Positions 1 through 5,701 of a DNA stretch of 8,276 bases are shown one piece after another. The notes below the pieces were generated by a model that worked only from the letters and a program-made list of their open reading frames with translations, was not told the origin of the DNA and did no database searches. The translations under genes were made by a program, and so were the position numbers. The DNA is from Candidatus Limnocylindrales bacterium (GTDB lineage: Bacteria; Chloroflexota; Limnocylindria; Limnocylindrales; CSP1-4), in assembly GCA_031292335.1 (NCBI GenBank), contig JARLHH010000065.1, positions 1-8,276 on the forward strand, read 5' to 3'. Numbering within the stretch: position 1 is the first letter of the stretch; every line of letters begins with the position of its first letter.

Positions 1-375
1 CGATGCGGCGGCGCGCTGCATCGCCGCGTGGAGTGCCTCGACCTCCTCGAGGTCGGCGTCCGTCATTCGAGGGACCCCGAGGCGAGCTGCAAGGCACTCG
101 AGCTCGGAGCGGACGGCGTACGCCTCCAGGAGCTCGTGCGTTCTTGGCCAGCGCACACGGGCGCCCCGGAACGGGAAAGTCTCCACCACGCCCAGCGCGT
201 CGAGGCCCCGCAGCGCCTCGCGGACGGGCGCCTGGCTCGTTCCCAGCTCACGGGCCACTCTCGTCTCCACGATGCGCGAATGGGGCGGATAGCGGCCCGC
301 GAGGATGTCCTGGAGAAGGCGGTCCTTGACCTGCTCGGCGAGCACGCTGCGCGGGATCGCGTCGTCGTCGGACAT
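1..375 (-). CDS. GntR-family transcriptional regulator, FadR/FCD type (C-terminal part outside window)
   Basis: The frame is open from an ATG at 375-373 to the window edge, giving 125 residues of a protein that is usually about 210-240 long. The start follows an AGAGGAG ribosome-binding site. Residues about 9-75 form the GntR winged helix: the family's opening pattern (VKDRLLQDILAGRYPPHSRI), then the recognition-helix region (LGTSQAPVREALRGLDALG) and the wing (VVETFPFRGARV). From about residue 82 the helical ligand-binding domain begins (ELLEAYAVRSELECLAARL), the pattern of FCD-domain members. FCD proteins usually bind small organic acids and act as dimeric repressors or activators. The metal-binding Asp/His residues of the FCD domain would lie beyond the edge, so ligand class cannot be judged. 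It is the last of three minus-strand genes, so control of the upstream hydroxylase is plausible but inferred. Confidence 0.93.
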   Translation of the reverse strand, partial: MSDDDAIPRSVLAEQVKDRLLQDILAGRYPPHSRIVETRVARELGTSQAPVREALRGLDALGVVETFPFRGARVRWPRTHELLEAYAVRSELECLAARLGVPRMTDADLEEVEALHAAMQRAAAS

Positions 376-528
376 CGGGCTCCTCTGGGCGTGGGGCACC
401 CGCAAGTCTAGCGCGACACCGGAGCCGGAAGCGGTACCGCCCAGAGCGCCTCGTCGGCGGCTGCAGCCGCGCGTCCGGTTTGACGTGCCACCGCGAGTCG
501 CTTCGCGTGGGCTGCGCCAGACGAGCAA

Positions 529-554
529 CGGCGCCGGGCAGCAGCCCGGCGCCG
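529..554 (-). terminator. Perfect 11-bp GC hairpin in the gap between the DoxX and GntR genes
   Basis: Positions 529-539 pair perfectly with 544-554 around a four-base AGCA loop. It lies about 60 bases past the DoxX stop and about 150 bases upstream of the GntR start. There is no T-run on either strand after the stem, so it is not a classical intrinsic terminator, although such U-poor hairpins are common in GC-rich genomes. It could instead be an operator or an RNA-stability element. Confidence 0.5.
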
Positions 555-581
555 TCGTGATGAGCGTCGCGACGAGATGTG

Positions 582-608
582 CCGGCGCCGGCCCCCCTCC
601 GGCGCCGG
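582..608 (-). terminator. Perfect 10-bp GC hairpin directly after the DoxX stop codon
   Basis: CCGGCGCCGG occurs at 582-591 and again at 599-608. The decamer is its own reverse complement, so the two copies form a perfect stem around a seven-base C-rich loop. It begins six bases after the DoxX stop (TGA, 617-615), the usual place for a terminator or 3'-end stabiliser. No U-tract follows on the minus strand. Confidence 0.6.
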
Positions 609-614
609 TCCGGG

Positions 615-1355
615 TCAGGTGAGTGGGACGGTGGCCACCTTTGCTCGCCAGGGAACCCCCAGCTTGGGCAGCAGGAATCGGTCCAGGCCGTAGTAGCCTG
701 CCACCTTCCAGCCCAGGATCAGGCCGATCGCGAGGGCGAACATGATCGGGTTCACCGACGTGGAGCCGGCGAGCAGGTAGGACATGTTCATCACGATCCC
801 GAAGAAGGCCGCGACCCCGACGAGGGCGCCGACGAGCAGGGCAATGCCCACCGCGAGCTCTCCGAGGGTGATCAGGACGGCGAACCAGCCCTGGGCATGG
901 TGGTCGATGAGGAACTGCAGGAACGCCCGGTACCAGTCGAACGTGATCGGGGCTGAGCCCTGGGCGGGGACCTTGACGGCGCTCTGCCAGTAACCCAGGA
1001 GCGGGGCTCCGCCGTCCATCCAGCCCGTGCCACTGAGCTTGTGCCAGCCGGCCACGGCCCACTCGAAGCCCAGGAAGATGCGGATCGGCAGCCAGAACAG
1101 GCCCGCCCGCGTGTTGCTGAAGAGATACCGCGTGAAGGCCGGCCCTTCCACCTCGACGACTTCAGCGCCGGGCGTCTTGCGGTCCTCGAACATCAGGATG
1201 ATGACGACGATCGTGAGCACCCAGAACGCCACGGTCGCGATGTCGTTCTCGGTCGTCCCCGGCTTCGGGTAGACCCACGGGTTCTCCATGTAGACCAGGA
1301 TCACCGCCGCGATCAACGCGAGCGGCGTCACCAGGTTGCGGTATCGCGCCCCCAT
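615..1355 (-). CDS. DoxX-family integral membrane protein (TQO/DoxD-like)
   Basis: The 246-residue protein starts at an ATG preceded by a strong AGGGAGGA site about six bases upstream. Hydrophobic segments lie near residues 8-24, 40-56, 88-104, 157-175, 177-196 and 202-222. The core from about 86 onward has the DoxX pattern: a first helix with RIFLGFEWAVAGWHKL, and later helices with LGELAVGIALLVGALVG and MNMSYLLAG. DoxX/DoxD proteins include the quinone-linked small subunit of thiosulfate:quinone oxidoreductase in Acidianus and the MmpL-associated DoxX of mycobacteria, but most members have no known function. No DoxA-type partner is visible. The two extra N-terminal helices and a conserved-looking soluble loop (about 106-140, with a WMDGG turn) are compatible with the longer DoxD-like forms. 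It lies about 200 bases downstream of the molybdenum hydroxylase on the same strand, so a role in passing its electrons to the quinone pool is possible but unproven. Confidence 0.85.
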   Translation of the reverse strand: MGARYRNLVTPLALIAAVILVYMENPWVYPKPGTTENDIATVAFWVLTIVVIILMFEDRKTPGAEVVEVEGPAFTRYLFSNTRAGLFWLPIRIFLGFEWAVAGWHKLSGTGWMDGGAPLLGYWQSAVKVPAQGSAPITFDWYRAFLQFLIDHHAQGWFAVLITLGELAVGIALLVGALVGVAAFFGIVMNMSYLLAGSTSVNPIMFALAIGLILGWKVAGYYGLDRFLLPKLGVPWRAKVATVPLT

Positions 1356-1460
1356 CCAGATCCTCCCTGCATGTGCTTGCCGATGGCGGCGTGGCCACGC
1401 TCCCGGAGCGCTCCATGCCGAAGCCCGCGCGATGCGGCCCCCCAGCGTTGCCGGACCCTA

Positions 1461-1497
1461 TCACGTGTCACGTCGGACGGGAATGAGTGCGGATTCC
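1461..1497 (-). promoter_or_regulatory. Possible operator/promoter segment upstream of the DoxX gene
   Basis: The 198-base gap before the DoxX start contains a short direct repeat, TCACGTG followed at once by TCACGT (1461-1473, including a CACGTG palindrome). It also contains an inverted repeat GGAAT-N8-ATTCC (1480-1497). Both lie 105-140 bases upstream of the DoxX ATG, where a separate promoter would be expected. On the minus strand GATAGGGT overlaps the first element as a weak -10 candidate, with no good -35. Such short repeats arise by chance, so this is only a pointer. Confidence 0.25.
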
Positions 1498-1553
1498 ACA
1501 TAGCGCCGGGCTGTCGGCCGAGCCCCGCAGGCCGGATCGAGCTCGCCGGGGAG

Positions 1554-4160
1554 CTAGGGAACCAGGCCGCCGGGCACGAGCGGCAACCCGCGCAGCCGGA
1601 CGCCTGTCGCGGCGAAGATCGCGTTCGCGAGCGCCGGGGCGATCGTGATGATGGGCGTCTCGCCACCTCCGGCGGAGGGCAGGTCCCGGCGGTCGAGCAG
1701 CACCACTTCGACCGGCGGCACGTCGCCGATCCGCGGGACCCGGTAATCGGCCAGGGATGCGTTCGTGATCGCCCCGGCCTCGAAATGGATCGCCTCGAAG
1801 AGCGCGCCGCCGAGGCCCATGATCGTGGCCCCCTCCACCTGGTTCGCCAGGCCGTCGGGGTTGACGATCGCGCCGCATTCGAACACGGTCACGATCCGTT
1901 CGATCTCGACGCGCCGGTCGTCGCCGACGCGGACGGCCACGCCCGTGGCGACGCGGGCCCCCTTCTCGACACCGCCGGCGATCCCCAGCCCGGAACCGGG
2001 CGCGGCACTCCTGGTGGACCAGCCGATCCGGTCGGCCGCGGTCCGCAGGACGGTGACCAGTCGCTCGTCGCGCACGTGGGCGAGGCGGAGCTCCAGCGGG
2101 TCGATGCCGAGGGCGTGCGCCAGCTCGTCCATGTGCGACTCGCGGGCGAAGTGGTTCGCCGTCGCGGCCAGGGCCCGGTAGGAGCCCTGCACGAGCGGCG
2201 AATCGGCCGGCTGGAAGTCGAGCCGCTGGTTGGGGATGCCGTACGGGCCGACCACGCCGAACGGGCCGGAGTTCGTGTTGCGCATCTCCCAGGCCGTGAT
2301 CGCACCGTCGCGGAGCGCGCCGCTCCGAACGTCGATCACCGCCGCGGGCCGGAGGTGGCCCTGCCGGAACTCCTCCTCGCGGCTCCAGCGCACCTTGACG
2401 GGGCGGCCGGTGGCGCGCGCCAGCCGGGCCGCCTCGGCCGAGACCCCGCCCCCGTGCTTGCCGCCGAAGCCGCCGCCGGTGTCGGGCACGATCACGCGCA
2501 CGGCCTCCTCGGGAACGCCGAGCGTCTCGGCGAGCTCGCGGCGCACGCCGAAGGGCACCTGCGTCCCGCACCACACGGTCAGCCGAGCCGCGTCCCACTC
2601 CGCCAGCGCAACGCGCGTCTCGAGGGGGACGTGGGCGATGTATGACGTGGCGTAGGTGGCGTCGAGCCTGACCGGCGCCGCGGCGAGCGCCGCCTCGAGG
2701 TCGCCCACCTCCTGGTGGAAGGCGCCCTCCCAGCCCAGGTCCTCGACCGGGTGGGTACGAAGGTGCTCGACGAGATCGACCTCCGACGGCTGGGGCGCCA
2801 GGTCCCAGGCGGCCTCGATCGCCCCCAGCGCCCGTCCCGCGCTGAACGGGTCCGCGGCGACGACGCCGACGAATGGGCCCTCCTGGACGACCGTCACGCC
2901 CGGCATCGCGACGGCCCGCGTGACGTCGACCGAACGGAGCGTCGCGCCGACCGCCGGTGCTCGCAGCACCCGCCCGTGGAGCATCCCCGGACGGGCCAGG
3001 TCGGATGGATAGCGCCGGGCGCCCGTCACGATGCCCGGTCCGGTGACGCGAGGCGCCGGACCTCCGACGAGTTTCGCGGCGGGTCCCGGTGTCAGCGCAG
3101 CGCCGGGCGAGGCAACCTCGACCCGGCGCATCCCGCGCACGAGATCCCCGTAGGTGGCGGAGCGCCCCGTGTCCGGGTGCCGGACGGCGCCGTCGGCTGC
3201 GACGAGCTCGGCGGGCGCGACGCCCCAGCCGGCGGCGGCGAGCCCGAGCAGGTGATCGCGCGTCGCGGCGGCGGCCGCGCGAAGCTGCTCGCCGGCATCC
3301 GGCATGGAGCGGCTCCCGAAGGTGCCCCGGTCGTACGGGCACAGGTCCGTGTCGCCCATCACCAGGCGGACCGCCGGGTGGCCAACCCGAAGCTCTTCGG
3401 CGACCCGCAACGAGAGCGCGGTGCGGTTGTCCTGGCCGACGTCGACCTTCCCGGTGAAGGCGGTGACCACGCCGTCGGCACCGACGTGCAGCCAGGCGTC
3501 CGCGCTGGTCGACCAGCGGGCAGCGTTCGGCGCCTCGCCGGACTCCAGGACGACGACAAGGCCCTCCGGGAGCACGTCGAAGTAGTCCCGCTCCGCGGCG
3601 CTCGCCAGGTCCCACGGTTGCCTCGGCCGCGGTGAGCCGGACGGAAGGTCAGTGCCCGCCGCGACCGGCGCGGCCCACTCCCCGGCGGCGCCGTCGCGCG
3701 CGAGGTCGGCGGCCCGGCGCACGGCCCGCAGGATCCGGGGGTAGGTGCAGCAGCGGCACAGGTTGCCGGCGAGAGCCGACCGGACCCGGGCATCGTCGGG
3801 GTCGGCGTGCCGTGCGAGGAGAGCGACCGTGCTCATGATCATGCCTGCCGTGCAGTAGCCGCACTGGAACGCACCGGCCTCCAGGAAGGCCCGCTGGACG
3901 GGATGCAGCCGGCCGTCGTGCGCCAGGCCCTCGACCGTCGTGATGACGTGGCCGGCGGCGTCCGAGACGTGCGCCTGGCAGGCCCGGACGGGCTCGCCGT
4001 CCAGGAGCACGGTGCACGCGCCGCACTCGCCCTCGCCGCAGCCGGGCTTGGCGCCGGTCAGGCCCAGCTCCTCGCGCAACGCGAAGAGCAGGCTCCGATC
4101 CGGCCCCGGCGCGAACTCCCGTGCGACGCCGTTCACGACGACCTGCCTGGAGCCAGCCAT
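1554..4160 (-). CDS. Fused [2Fe-2S]/molybdopterin hydroxylase, IorA-IorB (nicotinate dehydrogenase-like) type
   Basis: The 868-residue protein is a molybdenum hydroxylase of the xanthine oxidase superfamily with both subunits in one chain. Residues 6-75 are the plant-type [2Fe-2S] domain with C41, C46, C49 and C61. Residues 80-155 are the helical second [2Fe-2S] domain with C100, C103, C135 and C137, and the CRC-x-TYPRI form seen in IorA-like proteins. After a linker, residues about 217-868 are the catalytic part: VDVGQDNRTALSLRVAEEL (239-257), GDTD and GSRS (269-285), PDTGGGFGGKH (559-569), GSYRA (659-663), NPDGLANQVEG (767-777) and the catalytic-Glu motif GGGETPIITIAPALANAI (831-848, probable E834). 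There is no FAD domain, so electrons must leave to another carrier, perhaps a cytochrome or quinone protein. There is no Tat signal, so it is probably cytoplasmic. The ATG at 4160 is chosen because GAGG lies seven bases upstream; ATGs at 4166, 4178 and 4292 are in frame but poorly spaced or unlike the family. The substrate cannot be told; N-heterocycles or aldehydes are the family range. Confidence 0.93.
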   Translation of the reverse strand: MAGSRQVVVNGVAREFAPGPDRSLLFALREELGLTGAKPGCGEGECGACTVLLDGEPVRACQAHVSDAAGHVITTVEGLAHDGRLHPVQRAFLEAGAFQCGYCTAGMIMSTVALLARHADPDDARVRSALAGNLCRCCTYPRILRAVRRAADLARDGAAGEWAAPVAAGTDLPSGSPRPRQPWDLASAAERDYFDVLPEGLVVVLESGEAPNAARWSTSADAWLHVGADGVVTAFTGKVDVGQDNRTALSLRVAEELRVGHPAVRLVMGDTDLCPYDRGTFGSRSMPDAGEQLRAAAAATRDHLLGLAAAGWGVAPAELVAADGAVRHPDTGRSATYGDLVRGMRRVEVASPGAALTPGPAAKLVGGPAPRVTGPGIVTGARRYPSDLARPGMLHGRVLRAPAVGATLRSVDVTRAVAMPGVTVVQEGPFVGVVAADPFSAGRALGAIEAAWDLAPQPSEVDLVEHLRTHPVEDLGWEGAFHQEVGDLEAALAAAPVRLDATYATSYIAHVPLETRVALAEWDAARLTVWCGTQVPFGVRRELAETLGVPEEAVRVIVPDTGGGFGGKHGGGVSAEAARLARATGRPVKVRWSREEEFRQGHLRPAAVIDVRSGALRDGAITAWEMRNTNSGPFGVVGPYGIPNQRLDFQPADSPLVQGSYRALAATANHFARESHMDELAHALGIDPLELRLAHVRDERLVTVLRTAADRIGWSTRSAAPGSGLGIAGGVEKGARVATGVAVRVGDDRRVEIERIVTVFECGAIVNPDGLANQVEGATIMGLGGALFEAIHFEAGAITNASLADYRVPRIGDVPPVEVVLLDRRDLPSAGGGETPIITIAPALANAIFAATGVRLRGLPLVPGGLVP

Positions 4161-4179
4161 TCCCATACCTCGCGTCATC

Positions 4180-4225
4180 CTGCCGGAGCGCCCAGCATAC
4201 GCCGGGCGCGGCGAGCCTCCGGCAG
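4180..4225 (-). promoter_or_regulatory. Nested inverted repeat and candidate promoter upstream of the molybdenum hydroxylase
   Basis: CTGCCGGAG (4180-4188) and its exact reverse complement CTCCGGCAG (4217-4225) flank a second short pair, CGCCC (4189-4193) with GGGCG (4204-4208). On the minus strand the centre holds TATGCT (4199-4194), a fair -10 hexamer, about 35 bases before the ATG at 4160. No good -35 is visible. The layout suits either an operator whose half-sites flank the -10, or a stem-loop in the 5' leader just ahead of the ribosome-binding site. Confidence 0.4.
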
Positions 4226-4248
4226 CCGGGCCGACGAGCAGTCGAGCG

Positions 4249-4265
4249 TTCAGGAGGGCTTCAGG
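4249..4265 (+). promoter_or_regulatory. Tandem TTCAGG repeat, 11-base period, upstream of the SHOCT-YceI unit
   Basis: TTCAGG occurs at 4249-4254 and again at 4260-4265, exactly one helical turn (11 bases) apart and about 40 bases before the SHOCT start. The second copy extends as TTCAGGGAGCGG. A closely matching pair with the same period lies before the protease gene at 5627-5642. Spacing of this kind is typical of tandem binding by OmpR/PhoB-family response regulators. The assignment to that family is inference. Confidence 0.45.
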
Positions 4266-4306
4266 GAGCGGCCCCACGATCCCCGGATGCACACGCGAGG
4301 CTCCTG

Positions 4307-4678
4307 ATGCACACGAACGGCCGGCGGCTTGCCTGGCTCGCCCTTGTCGTCCTCCTGCTTGTCGTCGTGGGTGCGGTCGGCTATCGGCTGGGCGTCGCGC
4401 ACGGCGGCGGCGCCAATGCGGCGGTGGTGCGCGGCTTCGGCTTCCGCTACCCCGGGATCGGGCTGCTGGGTTTCCTGGGACCGCTCGTTCTGGTCGGGCT
4501 CGCCGTCACGTTCATCGTCCTGCTCGTCCGCGAGCCTGCCCGGCCCCCCACGCCCCCGGAACGGCGCGATGGGAGCGGTGACGTCGACCGGCTTCGGGAG
4601 CTCGCCACGCTGCACGCCCAGGGCCACCTGACCGACGAGGAGTTCGCGGCGGCCAAACGCAAGCTGCTCGGCCTGTAG
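4307..4678 (+). CDS. Small two-TM protein with C-terminal SHOCT domain
   Basis: The 123-residue product starts at an ATG with GCGAGG about six bases upstream. A longer in-frame reading from 4121 would run through the divergent promoter region and is rejected. Residues 9-30 are a first membrane helix (WLALVVLLLVVVGAVGY), residues 31-50 a short Gly-rich loop, and residues 51-75 a second helix. After a Pro/Arg-rich linker (76-93), residues 94-121 are a SHOCT motif: a helix, a turn and a helix with LHAQGHLTDEEFAAAKRKLL. SHOCT segments are short oligomerisation modules found at the ends of many membrane proteins; no enzymatic role is known. Both ends are probably cytoplasmic. The stop is 25 bases before the YceI start, so the two are likely co-transcribed. 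Function beyond membrane association is unknown. Confidence 0.85.
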   Translation: MHTNGRRLAWLALVVLLLVVVGAVGYRLGVAHGGGANAAVVRGFGFRYPGIGLLGFLGPLVLVGLAVTFIVLLVREPARPPTPPERRDGSGDVDRLRELATLHAQGHLTDEEFAAAKRKLLGL

Positions 4679-4703
4679 GCCGGCCAGGAAGGGACATCGA
4701 CCA

Positions 4704-5546
4704 GTGCAACCCGATCGACCGCCGGCGCGTGGCCGGTTCCGCTCCCGGGCGTGGCTCGTCGTCGCTTTCGTCGTGCTCGTCGCGGTGGGCGTCGGCGCAG
4801 CCGGCTTCGTCTACTTCTTCGACCAGTCCGTCCCGGCGGCCGTCTCGCTCGGCTCGGCAACGTCGCCGGCAACCGGCGCCGGTTCCGCCGGCGCCCCCGC
4901 GACGGCCGTGACGTTCGGCTCGGCCGCCCCGGCCAGCTCAGCCGCTGGATCGACGGCCGCCGGCGGCACCTCGATCGCCACCGGGGCGGGCAGCCTCGAC
5001 GGGACGTGGACCGTCGATACGTCCATCGGGAGCTTCTCGGACTTCACCGACAGCTTCGTCGGCTATCGCGTCGCGGAGCAGCTCGCCAACGTCGGTGCGA
5101 CCACCGCGGTCGGCCGAACCCCGAAGGTGAGTGGCACGCTGACCGTGTCAGGCACGTCGATCACGGCCGTGTCGATCACGGCCGATCTCACGGCCCTCCA
5201 GAGCGACCGCTCGATGCGTGATGGGCAGCTCCACACCCAGGCGCTCCAGACCGACACGTACCCGACGGCGACGTTCGTGCTCGCCGACCCGATCAAGCTC
5301 GACCACCTCCCGGCGGAGAGCGAGACCATCAGCGTCACCGCGGTCGGCGATCTGACGCTCCACGGCGCGACGAAGCGCGTCTCGATCCCGCTCCAGGCGA
5401 AGCTCGCGAACGGCGTGGTCACCGTCGTGGGGTCGCTCCCGATCGCGTTCGCCGACTACTCCATCGCCCCGCCCCAGTCGATGATGGTCCTCTCGGTGGC
5501 CGACAACGGCACCATGGAGCTGCAGCTCCACTTCACGAAGGGCTGA
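4704..5546 (+). CDS. Membrane-anchored YceI-family protein
   Basis: The 280-residue protein starts at a GTG (4704) preceded by AGGAAGGGA about nine bases upstream. Residues 1-16 are basic and cytoplasmic, 17-38 form one membrane helix, and 41-97 are a low-complexity Ala/Gly/Ser/Thr linker. Residues about 98-280 are a YceI domain, a lipocalin-like beta barrel: GTWTVDTSIGSFSDF (100-114), VSGTLTVSGTSI (142-153), the family hallmark DRSMRDGQLHTQALQTDTYP (168-187), then ATFVL and GDLTLHGATKRVSIPL (215-230). YceI barrels bind long-chain isoprenoids or amide-containing lipids in the periplasm or outside the membrane. Most are secreted with a cleaved signal; here the uncleaved-looking anchor and spacer hold the barrel away from the membrane. 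It follows the SHOCT gene by 25 bases. The ligand is not evident; an isoprenoid or quinone-like lipid is the family guess. Confidence 0.92.
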   Translation: MQPDRPPARGRFRSRAWLVVAFVVLVAVGVGAAGFVYFFDQSVPAAVSLGSATSPATGAGSAGAPATAVTFGSAAPASSAAGSTAAGGTSIATGAGSLDGTWTVDTSIGSFSDFTDSFVGYRVAEQLANVGATTAVGRTPKVSGTLTVSGTSITAVSITADLTALQSDRSMRDGQLHTQALQTDTYPTATFVLADPIKLDHLPAESETISVTAVGDLTLHGATKRVSIPLQAKLANGVVTVVGSLPIAFADYSIAPPQSMMVLSVADNGTMELQLHFTKG

Positions 5547-5595
5547 GCCCGGCGCGCGGCTCACCCGGGATGAACCCCCGGCGCCGGCCGGCGCC
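5545..5595 (+). terminator. GC-rich hairpins after the YceI gene
   Basis: A five-pair stem, GAGCC (5545-5549) with GGCTC (5558-5562), overlaps the stop codon. It is followed by a perfect 16-base palindrome, GGCGCCGGCCGGCGCC (5580-5595), that can form a short stem or dimeric structure. No T-run follows. Together they are a likely transcription end for the SHOCT-YceI unit, given that the next gene starts 155 bases past the stop with its own upstream repeat. Confidence 0.45.
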
Positions 5596-5626
5596 TCGCG
5601 ATGAAGGCGTAAAGGACTCTGAACTA

Positions 5627-5642
5627 TCAGCAACGTTTCAGG
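5627..5642 (+). promoter_or_regulatory. Tandem TCAG repeat, 11-base period, upstream of the S1C protease gene
   Basis: TATCAG (5625-5630) and TTTCAGG (5636-5642) place TCAG cores exactly 11 bases apart, about 60 bases before the protease ATG. The second copy extends as TTCAGGAATCGG and matches the second copy at 4260-4271 in 10 of 12 positions. The stretch is more AT-rich than its surroundings, as promoters in GC-rich genomes often are. It suggests the same regulator acts on both units. Confidence 0.5.
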
Positions 5643-5701
5643 AATCGGGACGACCCTCGTTCCCAGCGTTCCGAGCCACTCACAGAGGAATCGATACGAC
5701 C

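Noticed and set aside
28..411. Plus-strand frame over the GntR gene
   Set aside because: The minus strand in the same stretch encodes a clear winged-helix regulator with a good ribosome-binding site.
1041..2645. 534-codon open frame on the plus strand across the DoxX start and hydroxylase 3' half
   Set aside because: It is antisense to well-supported genes, its product is Arg/Asp/Gly/His-rich without a recognisable domain, and long antisense frames are expected at this GC content.
1468..3615. 715-codon minus-strand frame overlapping the hydroxylase in another frame
   Set aside because: The Arg/Gly/Ala-rich translation has no family pattern, while the other frame carries all the hydroxylase motifs.
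1554..4160. Form I carbon monoxide dehydrogenase large subunit
   Set aside because: The AYRCSFR active-site loop is absent (the chain has GSYRA instead), and there is no CoxM-type FAD gene nearby.
4161..4306. Molybdenum-cofactor riboswitch in the hydroxylase leader
   Set aside because: Only a simple nested stem is visible; I cannot see the multi-helix architecture of that riboswitch, and the leader is short.
5570..5701. Upstream ATG at 5570 as start of the protease
   Set aside because: It would add 44 residues encoded across a 16-base palindrome and the TCAG repeats, and it has no ribosome-binding site as good as the AGAGGAA before 5702.
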